From positions 11,599,501-11,663,500 of the forward strand of contig JAYKKI010000006.1 of the NCBI GenBank assembly GCA_039881145.1: a stretch of DNA of 64,000 nucleotides. The letters are read 5' to 3'. The position numbers and the translations under genes were made by a program. Source of the stretch: Druceiella hillmani (taxonomy: Eukaryota; Arthropoda; Insecta; Lepidoptera; Hepialidae). Below, in pieces: positions 22,281 to 35,503 of the stretch (position 1 is the first letter of the stretch; every line of letters begins with the position of its first letter). Below the pieces are notes generated by a model. That model was not told the origin of the DNA and did not search any database. It worked only from the letters and a program-made list of their open reading frames with translations.

Positions 22281-25200
22281 TTATATGATTAAAAGTAAAA
22301 ATATCCAAGGTGAATACGATGTCGATAATGCTGATAATTTGATCTTGACGAGACTATTATAAGAAAATTATTTACATGCAGATGACGCAAGAGGGAAACA
22401 CAAGACGAAACATCATGAAAGTGGAAGTGGAACAGATACAGAAGTATCAAAAAAGAAATCAAATGAATCATAAAGACGATCGAAAGTAAAAAAAAGTACT
22501 TCAAGACATAGGAATATGGCGTTCCGAGTCTCATTTAATATGGAAAATGATGTAAAGGCATGAACTGAAATATAAATAAATTATAAGCATTTGTTTCTTT
22601 GGTTCATTCACCTTAACTCACTATTTTTCCTCCATAATCCTAGTATTCCTATAAACCTTTCCTACTTGCACATTGCCAATGGACAATCCACTTATAACAC
22701 GCAATCAATCCACAACACTTAACATCTGCGCATTCACAATCGCACATACGACCCTTTGGGAAAAAACAGAAGCCTCTTGATAAAATTCCCCTTAATATAT
22801 AAACCTATTAGTAGTTTAAATACATAACCTACCATTATAATACTTAACCTAGGACAGAACTAACAGAACGAGTTCGTCTATACATATATATGTATAAAAG
22901 TTAAACGCTTAAGCATATTCGGTATTATTATTGAACTTTTTGCAAGCATTAGTATTATTTTTCAATGCGTAATAATATTAGTGTATATTTCACATGAGTA
23001 AAACTGTTACAAGTTTCTAAAAAATGCTTAGTATGTAACATATAACTTTTTAAATATTTTATATTTACTTCTTTTTGATTTTTTTTATTTAAATACAGGA
23101 TACAATAAATATTAAAGCCAAGTTACAGCCGTAATGATTTTTCTAAGTAAACTTCATAACAAAATGGATCAAAAATGGCAACTTTCGTGATCCACCAAAT
23201 AATTGTTTTTCAATACTATCGGAAAATAAATTTTAAAAACCATTATTTTAGGATTTGTCCTCTACTCAAAAATATCCTACATGCCTATGCAGAAACAAAT
23301 TATTAAACTACCCTTTACGTAGATAGAAACCTGTTCGAAATGTAATTTTAAATATTAAATACCATTTTAGTTTCGGGCCAGAAAAACTATTGATTTTAGA
23401 TAGAAAGATATGTATTGATTTTCAAATTCCTAAAATTCCAAATTCCTAAAAAACATAGAAATGTATTGATTTTCAAATTCCTATCTCATTTCGTTTAGAA
23501 GTTAGAAGCCGGTGGCAGACAAACGGGCGAATGGACAGGTGATGTGGCCACAATAAAATAGAACATGAGCGTGAAACGTCGATAAAGGGATCTACCTCAA
23601 TGGGGAAATAGAACAATGTGCATACTGTTATTTTTACTATTAGATTATTAGAGTGGAATAATTGAAGAAACTGTAATAAAACTGGCCACGTACATATCTA
23701 AAAAACATATAGAGTCATTTATTGGAAAAAAGAAAAACGTTATGCTCTGTATTTCAACCTAAGCTTCACGTTATTTTGATAAATATCTATTTAAAAATTA
23801 CAATATATGATTTTTTTACTTTAATGCATTAGTTAACAAAAATGTCACTAGTTAATTAATTGCTATTATATTTTTTTTCATATCGTAGATACGCCATCTA
23901 ACTAGATTATAATACACATTACGTAGATTATATAGTTTAATTGAATAACTTTATACTTGACGTTGGCGCTGTGTTATTTTTACAATAAAAAGTTTAAATG
24001 GATGATTTTCTACTAGAAGATGATGCCGAGTTCTTTATATAATAAAAATTAATTTATACTTCGTTAAAATAGCTTATCAAGTTTCCAATGTAAATTAACT
24101 AGGTAGCGCTGTATTTTATTTTTAATTTTTTTAGCAAATGAAAGTGCCAATCTTAATATGGATTTTTGGATAACTTCAATATAAAATATTTGTACTCGTG
24201 CACTGTTCTCATTATTACATTTTTTAACACTATCAGAAATCAAAATTTCGATGAATTTCATCTTTGCGGCTGGAACTATCTTGCCATCGGCTTTATTTTT
24301 TTTATTTTTCCTTTTTTTTAATATGTTAAATGACTTTACTTTCTTTACACTACGATAAACCCTACTTTCGTCCAATTATTTAATTTTCCACTTCATTGTT
24401 TGAAATCGTTTTACCATTAGGGGTGCATTTCAGACATTTTCTTCCCTACTTTCTATTTCATTACGACCGTAACTTTTTTACTATTTACCAAAGATATTAA
24501 AAACGTAAAACCATTATTATCTTCAAAGGCTTTCCAACGAAAGATAAATAATTTTTCGATTATTTTATGTCATACGGGTTTGCACATGTATAATTTTAAT
24601 ACACACTACGAAAAGTGTGTTGAGATGTTTTTTTGCACAATCAAAGGGTGGACACAGCTTTACTTTAGTTTACATATAATTACTGATTCGAACTAAAACA
24701 AAAGCTACTTTTTAATTCGGGAGATAGCATAACTCTTATAGTATGAAACTTGGAATTTTAAAAATAAAATTTGGTAAAATAATCACAATTTAACAACATA
24801 AATTAAATGGCGTAAAGCACATAATGAATTTGCGAAGCGGGAAATATTATTTACAAATACAAATAGCTCAATACATGTATAATGTTACTATTTAGCACAC
24901 ACCAACAAAAAAGAGACTATAACACATAGAGATTAACTCCGTAATGAATGACGACATTCTATATATTTATTAATTCAAAATTAACGAGAGAATAACATCA
25001 AGGTTTCTTTTAATTAAAAAAGTAGTTTCTTATTAAAATAAAAAATATACAAACGAACTTACCTAAAAATAATTTTTACTTTTATTTTTTTTATTTAAAT
25101 TGAAAATTGTTAGAGCGAAAATTTAATTATTATTTTGTTGCAAATATTAGCCCAAGAAAAGACATTTCACCGATCGCCTGGCATTGTGACAATCGACGAG

Positions 25201-26209
25201 TTACTAACATGATATGTAGTTACTGACGGGTTTTTAAGGCGCTGAATATCGCAAATGACCTTAGATAAATTTGATTTTTCGTTTCGCCCATTACTCTTTC
25301 CGATAATGTAGTAGCATATAATATACAGAGAAATATTAAAAATTAAAGCATGGCACGCATGCCACGTACATGATCCATGTATTACATATTATTATTTACG
25401 TAATGACGCGTACTTTAGCGATAGAATGAATGAGATAAGTGATAGCGTTCAACAAAAAGGAACTTCTCTAATATCTTCGAAAATTGCGTGCAGTCTAGAA
25501 GCCAACAACTTAGGATATATTTAATATAAATAATTGAAATGAGTACCAATAATAAATTTGACAATTAAGGATCCAGTAATTTCAGGGCCAGTCTGTTGTT
25601 AACTGAAATAACCTAGAATACAACTATGTCCTTTTAATAATCGTGCAAACTATCTCAATAAACCGACTTTGTTATTGTCGGAAATACTACATTTGTTGTT
25701 TTCATTCGTGTTTCCTGCCTTAAAGCCACATTTCGTTTATCTTCAAAATAATACAGCATCACATATCGAATGTAAGAAAATATCATTGTACTTTAGTAAT
25801 TGGTTTTAAATAAAAAAAATATTAATAAAATATTTATATATCTTTGGATATCTCCTAATTCTTGTTCATACTCGTACGTGCAACTGAAAGAGACGGGAGT
25901 CATTGAACTTGATGGTCTATAAATAGAACAAAGCGGCTAACAATTTATTTTCTGAGTAGCTTTGCCTTCTTTATAAAATATTACTAAGTTAATCTTAAGA
26001 TCAATATACATAATATCACTTATTATAAAAATGAGAAAGTTTTTTAAAGTATAATTTGTGTTGAAATGTAAAATCGTCATATCTTCTTTTTAGTTAATCG
26101 ATTGCAATAAAACATAAGGAATTTACTTCAGATCCAACAGAATCCACCAGGAAAAACTCAATCAAATGATTTTAGCTACTCTTGCGTGGTGCGTGAAAAC
26201 AAAATGTTT
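22281..26209. other. AT-rich DNA, no gene recognised
   Basis: Only short frames. A slightly GC-richer patch at 23500-23610 (AAGCCGGTGGCAGAC onwards) has no recognisable coding content. The lysine-rich frame on the minus strand at 24064-24375 shows no domain. Confidence 0.55.
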
Positions 26210-26995
26210 ACAGACATCTAACTAACGTAATGCTAAAGTATGTTTGTTTGTCCTTCTTTCACATTGTAACGGAGCAACGGGTCGACATGATTTTTTGTAT
26301 TGTTACAGTTGTAAAAGAGCAACAGAATCACTCAGTTTAGTCCTTAATTTAGAGTTGTACCTATAATGTTATAAGCGTAGAGGTGTTGTTTGTCCTTTGT
26401 TTACATCACAGCTGAATAATGCATGGATTTGATTTTTTTCCAAAGTTAGTTACCTTACCAGGAAATAATATAGGCTACATATTTTGTGCCGAAATGTTCC
26501 ATTGTAAGTAATATTATAATCCTAATTAATATTATAAGTGTAACTGTGTGTTTATTTGTCCTTCCTTCATGTCGCAATGGAGCTACGTATCGACGTGGTT
26601 CTTTGCACCGAGATGGTTGGCGGGCTGAAAAATAATATAAACTGCTTTTTAATCCAAGATATCTTATTCTAACTCATATTACAATCCCAAATAAAATTAT
26701 AAGTGCGGAAGCGCGTTTATTCATCCTTCTTTCACGTCGTAACGGAGTTACGGATCCAAGTGATTCTTTGCACTAATTTTAACCATGGAAATTTCATTCT
26801 TAATAATATTATAAACCTAATTAATGTTATAAGTGTGTTTATTTTGCCTTGTTTCATGTCGCAACGGAGTTACAGATCTACGTGATGTCCGTTTGTTTGT
26901 ACAGAAATAGTTGGAGACCAGGAAATGTCATAGGCTATGGAAATTTTATCCTAACTAATCTCGTTCTTCTTTCACGCCGGAGCGACCGAACGGAG
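26210..26995. repeat. Array of degenerate 130-150 bp insect-type repeat units
   Basis: At least five related segments follow each other, each with a version of ATTATAAGTGT, TTTGTCCTTCTTTCA, CGTCGCAACGGAG and ACGGATCGACGTGAT (for example near 26230, 26530, 26695 and 26830). The words match a short dispersed repeat I know from Lepidoptera and other insects. The units differ by 20-30 percent by eye, so the array is old. Confidence 0.6.
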
Positions 26996-28690
26996 TGATT
27001 TTTCACGTATAGATCTTCTTTTAGACGTTTGATATAGAAACTTTGAATAACCAAGCGCTATTCTGGAACTTTAGTTGGAATTTTTCATAAAAAATGGAAC
27101 AAGATTCATGGCATTATATTCATTTGCTGTATGCATTCGAAATTCAAATCAAAACTAACAAACAAGTTATTTGGCAATTAAAACAATCTAAACAACATTT
27201 CATAAATTACCCGGTATCACAATTTTATCTCAGAATATCTAGCCGTATTTGGCGAGAATTCCTTGCTGTTCAATGATGTATAGATGTCCAGAATTCAAAC
27301 TCTACATGCCAAATAATGACAATTGCTATTATCTAGTAACAAATACTTGCATCACCCATATGCTGGTTTATTATTTATTTTAAAATATGTATGATTTAAA
27401 AGAAGAGTGTATGATTTAAAACATTGGGTGTGGAACGTCGTTTAATATTTTGAGATTTATTGTCAACAAATATTTTATTAATTTAAATCATACAAAATTT
27501 TTTCGACCTGGGAAAATATGACATCCCCAAACATAACATAACAAAACCAACTTTACAATTGGAATATTAAATATGTTTAAAATACCAAAAACATTCGAAT
27601 ATAAAATTTTGGACGTACCATTTGTATTCACAAAAGTTTTACAGATCCGCACATCGAAAGGTAAAAATTAGTACCCTTATAATACCACTCACGTGTCCGT
27701 ATAGCCGTGTGCTACAGTAATTTTTCTCATTTATGAAAAGTAGAAATTTTGGCATAGTAATAGTGCTTCTTGACTAGCATATTGTGAAGGATGGGAATTG
27801 AAAGGTCTACTTACAGGAATTCCAAACCTGTGCTATATTTAAAAACTACAAAATATTTTGTTAGATTTATCTATAATTCCATAGATATTATTAAAAAATA
27901 TCCATAAAACCTACCCCTGACACTCTTAAAGTTAAAATATGAGAAAATAAGATCACTAAAAATTTACCTGATAGTTTTCACAAAAAAATATTGCGATGAG
28001 TATAATTCTTGTACTCTTTGAGAAATTTACGATATCTTTACGCCAGTGAACTATATTACTGAAAATATCCATGAAACATGACCTATCTCTGAAACTCTTG
28101 AATTTAAAATTATAAAAAAATACGATTATCAGAAATTAACCTAACAGTTTTCAGAAAAAAATATCATAATAAGTGTAATTCTTGCATGTACTAGGGAATA
28201 TTTATTTATTTATTGTCGCATTAGATATTACCAATGCATAAAGGTAAAGAAACTAAACAAAAAGCAAGCACAAGAAAAAAAACAAAATAACGAAAATCAA
28301 AAACATTAAAATTGGAATAGATTTTCATACATATATAATATTCAGTTATGATCGCAAAGAAAGAGCTTAAAAACTCCTTACCACGACAAAGTGAGGTACT
28401 TCGATATAGATTGAGCACATCAATTTACCGAGTATTGATATACCTACATGATGAAAGATGAAAATTATACAAATATATAAAAATAGTTTAATATTTATGT
28501 ATATTTATATAATTTTCAAACTTTATAAAAAATTAATAAGCAATAAAACCGCAATTAATTAATAACTAAAAAATTATTTCAGAAAATAAAAGAAGCGGAA
28601 AACTGCTTGACGTAAATCGATATCAAAACCACAACCAATATAAATGCTGAAATTCGAACAACTTTGATGGAAGCACAGCATTCCTAAATT
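26996..28690. other. AT-rich DNA with one degenerate duplication
   Basis: Segments 27890-28017 and 28056-28192 are related copies about 170 bp apart (both contain AATATCCAT...CTCTT...GTATAATTCTTG-like words). No gene seen. Confidence 0.5.
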
Positions 28691-28880
28691 CACCAACACA
28701 TACATCGTCAATGAGCGAATGTCTCGGACGTTTTGAAAAAAATAACACGGGGCAAAGAGGCATGTGCGATATCGTCAATTAACAACACCAACACATACAT
28801 CGTCAATGATCGAGCATCTCGGACGTTCTGAAAAATTTAATTCGAGGTAAAGTGGCATGTGCGATATCGTCAATTAATGA
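28691..28880. repeat. Tandem duplication, two units of 95 bp
   Basis: Each unit starts CACCAACACATACATCGTCA and ends GCATGTGCGATATCGTCAAT. The units differ at several positions. A third, weak copy may follow to about 28945 (AACGTTCTGGAAAGACC). It is GC-richer than its surroundings. Confidence 0.9.
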
Positions 28881-28945
28881 CGTTGCGTCCCGTGCGGGTA
28901 TTTTCAACGTTCTGGAAAGACCTATACGTGGCGCAGGTTCATTCT

Positions 28946-30799
28946 CCATCTATGTCATACCTTAGCAAAGACTCTGTATACGATTAATAGTTTCCTTACT
29001 ACATTAACGTGAGAGGGTGTAATCTTTCCAAGAGTGAATATTTTTAAAGCATTTCAGTACCTTGCAAGATTATATCTGATACATTCACAAACTCATTTCC
29101 TCTTGGTTATATTAATGTAATTAGCAAGCCCCTAGCTTTAGGGGAGTGGTTTGAAATGATGTAGCACAATAGTTATTAATCAATACGATTATTTCTCTCG
29201 GATTCGGTATCATTAGAACAACCTGCTAGAAGGGATATTGTAGTTAAAATACGTACTCATCCATTACGTGATTTATTAGTATACGTTCCATTGCTTTGTC
29301 AATAGTTACTCACTCAGTTTAACTTTATGAAGTGAATATCCCCGAAAATAAAATAGTACTTATTGCTAATTTTCTACCGGTACGTGAGTATATTACCATT
29401 CTGAATTTTTAACAGAACCTTTAAAGATTGAATAATTTTTACAGAAAATTATTTTGTTATATCAATAACAATTTTGTTGTCTGTTATATTCTATGAAAAC
29501 TGGGATCATTGCACATGATGTAAACGAAATGAATAAGTTTGGTATTGAGATTTAACAACTTATGGTTAAATTAAAACATTTTCATATGAATTCATCAATT
29601 ATTCAGTCTTGTAGAGATTTTAGAAAAACTATGAATGCTACTCCATTCGAATACACGTAATATTCCGCTGTTTGAAACAATGTTATATTAAATAGATATG
29701 TAACGAACTTGTATTTATAATTACAGCCATCTCCATCGTATACGTGCTTTCTTCAACTATTTATTTTTTTACCACAATTCGTGCGTAAGCGATACTCGAG
29801 ATCACATTCTTTGTTCTTTTCATATGGATATAAAATGTATACTCAATATAACATCATTGATTATAAATGTGAGATGAGTTAAGACATAACAACACTCCAC
29901 ATAGTTCGAAAAGTGACATACAGTATATTCACAGGCATAAACGTTGGTATATTATCTCATTTGTCCACATTTATTTCATCGCTTGCTGGCTACTTTTTAT
30001 ATTATGTTTCTTCGAAATCACATATTTATCCGCGGTTTTAATTGCGTTCCATTTGGCAACAACAAAATCCGTTATCTCAGTTCACAAATATATTTTGTTC
30101 TGTATTTGTAATTAACAAATTTAATCTTCAATTATATAACCATCAATGCTATCCGTCACTTGTTGCCAACGTGTGTGCGTTGAAATTTTGATTGAATTAT
30201 TATGTAAATTCAGCTTAAACATGGACTATTTATTGCATAAATAACTGCGAATTAAAATTATGTTAGTCAGAGGGCGAGACATCCAGAGAAAATAGAGGAT
30301 GAGGAAGAACAGTTATACGAGCTTACAGGAATTTTTTCCCGTCACAAAGAGAATTCAGTAGGCCTAACATTATCTTAAATTTCTCATAAACTACGTTTAC
30401 TCATAACTAGATTTAGAATCATCCCTACAATTTTGACTTAACTTTAGGTAATACAAAAATCTTCTAGTAGTCCAACAGACTACTAGAAGATTTTTTTTCT
30501 TCATACGGTTCTTCTATTAGAAACACAATATTTACCATGTCTTTCTCATGTTCTTCATCACTAGATTCCTGATCTCAGCAACCACCTCGATTTCAGCAAG
30601 CAGTAAAATAGAAAAAAACATTAAACAAACACTTAAACAGTAGAAGAAGGGTGTTGATAAATACAATGTTATAATATAAAGTTTTAAAGATAAATTTTGT
30701 TGCATATTAAAACCAAAATAATGACTAATGCATAATTAAAAACATTATAATGAAATATATACAAAAACTAATTACGCCCTAAACTGCAAACTAAACTGT
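28946..30799. other. AT-rich DNA, no gene recognised
   Basis: Only the perfect hairpin at 30457-30494 stands out. Confidence 0.5.
30457..30494. repeat. Short hairpin with 16-17 bp arms
   Basis: AAATCTTCTAGTAGTC, a five-base loop, then GACTACTAGAAGATTT. The arms are perfect inverted repeats. The T run after the right arm is longer than the matching A run. Confidence 0.9.
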
Positions 30800-30918
30800 A
30801 CTTACGCACATATGTACAAGTGTAGTTTGCATCTACTTACACTTGTACATATGTACTTACGCACATATGTACGAGTGTAGTTTGCATCTACTTACACTCG
30901 TACATATGCACTTACGCA
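30800..30918. repeat. Two tandem 55-bp units, each an inverted repeat, plus a 9-bp start of a third
   Basis: Unit 1 (30800-30854) contains ATATGTACAAGTGTAG, TTTGCAT and CTACTTACACTTGTACATAT; unit 2 (30855-30909) is the same except that A is G in the left arm (GTACGAGTG), the matching T is C in the right arm (CACTCGTAC), and the last base differs. Stem pairing is preserved in both. Confidence 0.95.
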
Positions 30919-31174
30919 AATCGCGATAGTTACTGTGAACTGACCAATCAGTAGTGAGGTGCACTAGAATTGAACAGGTATTTTAAAAAAATCACGTAAC
31001 TTTCTTTTCAGTATCTACTCCAATAACATTCCTATTTCATTATTATTTTGACCGTCAAATTTGACATTGCAACTTGCGCGATTTCGTTTTAAAACTGGAC
31101 CCAAATTGAAATAAGTGAAAACTCTTCATTTTTGTATGTAAATAAAGAGAGGATTAAAATTAAATTAAAACTAT

Positions 31175-31440
31175 CAGAATTATATTTATTTCCAAAAATC
31201 ACGTACTTTTTTTAAAATTACGACTGTCTTGTTCAACACAAAATACGACATCGCCGAAAAAAAATATCTTTGTGACATCTTAATGACATTGTACTGTTTA
31301 ATTATTTGTCGACTACTCTCGGATTTCTTCTCAATGTTACAAATTGCAACTCTCGTGGAGTACATCAAATGCTTGTAGTGAAAAGTCAACTGGATTTAAT
31401 TCGGGAGACCATGTAGGCTAAGTTATAATCAATCCATTTC
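31175..31440 (-). pseudogene. Mariner/DDE_3-type transposase fragment
   Basis: Minus strand: GNGLIIT, stop, PTWSPELNPVDFSLQAFDVL. This fits the 'WPARSPDLTPLDFFLWG' block that carries the last catalytic Asp in mariner/IS630-type transposases. The following 200 bases, in shifting frames (RRCRILC..., near the end IFGNK), fit the C-terminal tail. The upstream half of the gene is missing where the 66-bp satellite begins. Inactive fragment. Confidence 0.5.
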
Positions 31441-31450
31441 CCATGGAATT

Positions 31451-33262
31451 TTTCGTTTAGTCATAAATTATTTCTTACGTTTAGTCATAAAAGACAATAA
31501 ATATTTTTATTAAGTTTTTCGTTTAGTCATAAATTATTTCTTACGTTTAGTCATAAGAGACAATAAATATTTTTATTAAGTTTTTCGTTTAGTCATAAAT
31601 TATTTCTTACGTTTAGTCATAAGAGACAATAAATATTTTTATTAAGTTTTTCGTTTAGTCATAAATTATTTCTTACGTTTAGTCATAAAAGACAATAAAT
31701 ATTTTTATTAAGTTTTTCGTTTAGTCATAAATTATTTCTTACGTTTAGTCATAAGAGACAATAAATATTTTTATTAAGTTTTTCGTTTAGTCATAAATTA
31801 TTTCTTACGTTTAGTCATAAGAGACAATAAATATTTTTATTAAGTTTTTCGTTTAGTCATAAATTATTTCTTACGTTTAGTCATAAGAGACAATAAATAT
31901 TTTTATGAAGTTTTTCGTTTAGTCATAAATTATTTCTTACGTTTAGTCATAAGAGACAATAAATATTTTTATTAAGTTTTTCGTTTAAGTCATAAATTAT
32001 TTCTTACGTTTAGTCATAAGAGACAATAAATATTTTTATTAAGTTTTTCGTTTAGTCATAAATTATTTCTTACGTTTAGTCATAAAAGACAATAAATATT
32101 TTTATTAAGTTTTTCGTTTAGTCATAAATTATTTCTTACGTTTAGTCATAAGAGACAATAAATATTTTTATTAAGTTTTTCGTTTAGTCATAAATTATTT
32201 CTTACGTTTAGTCATAAGAGACAATAAATATTTTTATTAAGTTTTTCGTTTAGTCATAAATTATTTCTTACGTTTAGTCATAAAAGACAATAAATATTTT
32301 TATTAAGTTTTTCGTTTAGTCATAAATTATTTCTTACGTTTAGTCATAAGAGACAATAAATATTTTTATTAAGTTTTTCGTTTAGTCATAAATTATTTCT
32401 TACGTTTAGTCATAAGAGACAATAAATATTTTTATTAAGTTTTTCGTTTAGTCATAAATTATTTCTTACGTTTAGTCATAAGAGACAATAAATATTTTTA
32501 TGAAGTTTTTCGTTTAGTCATAAATTATTTCTTACGTTTAGTCATAAGAGACAATAAATATTTTTATTAAGTTTTTCGTTTAAGTCATAAATTATTTCTT
32601 ACGTTTAGTCATAAGAGACAATAAATATTTTTATTAAGTTTTTCGTTTAGTCATAAATTATTTCTTACGTTTAGTCATAAAAGACAATAAATATTTTTAT
32701 TAAGTTTTTCGTTTAGTCATAAATTATTTCTTACGTTTAGTCATAAGAGACAATAAATATTTTTATTAAGTTTTTCGTTTAGTCATAAATTATTTCTTAC
32801 GTTTAGTCATAAGAGACAATAAATATTTTTATTAAGTTTTTCGTTTAGTCATAAATTATTTCTTACGTTTAGTCATAAGAGACAATAAATATTTTTATGA
32901 AGTTTTTCGTTTAGTCATAAATTATTTCTTACGTTTAGTCATAAGAGACAATAAATATTTTTATTAAGTTTTTCGTTTAAGTCATAAATTATTTCTTACG
33001 TTTAGTCATAAGAGACAATAAATATTTTTATTAAGTTTTTCGTTTAGTCATAAATTATTTCTTACGTTTAGTCCTAAGAGACAATAAATATTTTTATTAA
33101 GTTTTTCGTTTAGTCATAAATTATTTCTTACGTTTAGTCATAAGAGACAATAAATATTTTTATTAAGTTTTTCATTTAGTCATAAATTATTTCTTACGTT
33201 TAGTCATAAAAGACAATCAATATTTTTATTAAGTTTTTCGTTTAGTCATAAATTATTTCTTC
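31451..33262. repeat. Satellite: 66-bp tandem repeat, about 27 copies
   Basis: The unit contains CGTTTAGTCATAAATTATTT, then ACGTTTAGTCATAAGAGACA, then ATAAATATTTTTATTAAG; the word CGTTTAGTCATAA occurs twice per unit, so the unit is an ancient dimer. Copies are nearly identical over 1.8 kb and differ at a few marker positions (AAAGAC or GAGAC, TTAAG or TGAAG, TTTAGTC or TTTAAGTC). The last three units carry extra substitutions. Confidence 0.99.
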
Positions 33263-35154
33263 GCCACCGAACTCGGTCCTATATGACCTTCCTTCAACAA
33301 CATTGATCTGCCATTAAGACTACCAAGGGAAGACGTCAACGTCGTCACCATCACTCACACTATATCGTTGGTATATTTTTTACAGATGTTAATATATGTA
33401 TCAGATGCGAGGAATAACTTACTTAAGATGAAAAACGCAGCAAATATTAATTTTATTATGAGGTAAAATAAATATGGTTTTCCAGTGGGGAGGGAGAACA
33501 AAACAAAGAGTTCCATTTTTATTTTAATGTTTAGAGTGTGAAAGTAATTTTAAATAAAGAGATGGCTTTTGACGAGAAATAATCCAATATCATATTCAAG
33601 TGCACCTTTTACAACGTAGTACTTGTCGGTGCTTAACCTAACAGTACCAGATAATGTTGTATTTCTATCTATATCGATATTATACTTTTATTAATAATAA
33701 ATATTTAACACAAGCTTTTTGATAATTCTCTGCTTAGTTGTTTAAAACAGTTTATATATTTTAAAATTATGCTAAAATTGTTAATATTTTGTAATCTTTC
33801 ACTTCGTGCATTTTTTGAATTTGTAAAAATTATATAATGTTAACTTTATTGTTTGTATAAAGCAGCTTTAATCAAAAAATTCACGCTTAATACTTAAAAA
33901 CGTATTTCTTTCTGTTCTATTAAACTAAGATCTATAATGTTATAAATGACAGATTTTGAATATTCAAATGCTTTTTTGAATGTAATGCTCATCGTGAAGG
34001 AAAACGTAACACGTTTTTAAGTAAAAATTTTAATATGATGGATATTATTGTCCTATTTTAGATATTCAATCATTTCTAACATTGTAGAACCCATTTATTA
34101 AAATAGAAATCAAAAGTGTCGCGTTCTGCGATTGTTTCTCAATTCAATAATATCGGTATGTACTTTACTTACAGGTCACAGCGACTTCCTCCTCAACGGT
34201 GCATAATGTGCACTCTGACGGCATACTGCGGAAATGCAATCACAGCAAAAGCTGAAGTTCGCAATCAAGGAGTGTTTGTTCTGGAACGATTTTAAAAAAA
34301 CAAGATGTTCCATTTAGACGGCCTGTGGGTATATGTTATAAAATGTTTAAAAATGGAAAATGTAGATTTGTTTAAAATAAAAAAGAATTAAGTAAATGAG
34401 AAGTGGTTTTGAAATATTTGAATTATTTTTATCTACTTACTATGATGAGTTCTTATACCTGAAATTTTACATTATGCTGTTTATTTGTAGAAATATTTAG
34501 ATCGTAGTGTGCCGTTATGCAATATTGGATTTGGAAAATTCATCAAATTTAGTCATTTTTAATCAGAATAACTGAAACATATTAATGAACAAATGATTTT
34601 GAAAAATATTGGATATTAGTGTCGACTATTATCTCAACATTCAGAATGTATAAAAATAAAAAAGAACTGTGAATCATGTTAAATTTTTGAAATTATAATT
34701 ATATTATAATTGACTCACCGGTAAATCCGGTTTACAATAAGCAAAGCTTATAATTAATAATTTCAAAACATTAAGTTGCCATATATTTATTATTACAGAG
34801 ACTTCTTCACTCTTAACGAGATAATTTTCTATAGATGCGAAATATAATTGTGAACTGCTTAACTCGGGTCATGTGTCAAAATACTTAACTCGTTAATTTT
34901 CCAAAAAAATAGTTCCTTTCACTTAGAGTTCACTAAAATATCATCAATAAAAATTAACAAGTAATTTATATCCAAAAATTAATCACACGTCTTTGTATTT
35001 TTTTTAATTATATAGAAAATTAAAATTTATTTAATGTTCAAGTTTGAGCACAAAGAACTATTTTTGAAATAAACACTTTAGAGAGTGTGGTGAAGGAATA
35101 TAAATACATTTTTGTACACCATGTTACTTGCTTTTATTTGACAAGGATATTAAC

Positions 35155-35156
<2 letters not shown>
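33263..35156. other. AT-rich DNA; no convincing gene
   Basis: The first 110 bases after the satellite are GC-richer (CGCCACCGAACTCGG onwards) without a recognisable product. A short exon-like segment is at 34175-34295. Otherwise nothing seen. Confidence 0.45.
34175..34295 (+). other. Exon-like segment of unknown origin (39 codons and stop)
   Basis: After a TTACTTACAG acceptor an open frame reads SQRLPPQRCIMCTLTAYCGN and ends VFVLERF, stop. Local GC is well above the flanks. Three cysteines suggest a possible zinc-binding tail such as those ending some transposases, but I cannot match it. Confidence 0.2.

Positions 35157-35209
<53 letters not shown>
35157..35209. repeat. (TA)n microsatellite
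   Basis: About 53 bp of uninterrupted TA dinucleotides. Confidence 0.98.
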
Positions 35210-35213
<4 letters not shown>

Positions 35214-35434
35214 AGAAAGTGGAATGTGAAGGAAAAGCGACAGACGGCATAGAACGAAGCATATAAACAAATATTTTCTGTCTCTTTCTAGATTATTGTG
35301 ACTGAAATTTAAAGCAATTTTTTTAAATTTTGAACTATTAATCGTATCTACTATTAATCGTCTTATTAACTATTCATCGTACATTCAGCGAAAAAGTAAG
35401 TAGTTGAAAAATATTGTACGACGTGATTTAACAG

Positions 35435-35437
<3 letters not shown>

Positions 35438-35493
<56 letters not shown>

Positions 35494-35503
35494 TATATAT
35501 ATG
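35438..35503. repeat. (TA)n microsatellite
   Basis: About 66 bp of AT dinucleotides with one A interruption, 230 bp from the previous tract. Confidence 0.98.

Noticed and set aside
24064..24375. Lys/Ile-rich frame of 103 codons on the minus strand
   Set aside because: Low-complexity AT-driven composition, no domain, no splice context.
31451..33262. Regularly spaced repeats considered as a CRISPR array
   Set aside because: The whole 66-bp unit repeats with no unique spacers, and the DNA is from an animal genome.
33263..33370. GC-richer 110 bp after the satellite considered as the missing half of the mariner-type transposase
   Set aside because: None of the three minus-strand frames gives the motifs expected upstream of the WSPELNPVDF block.
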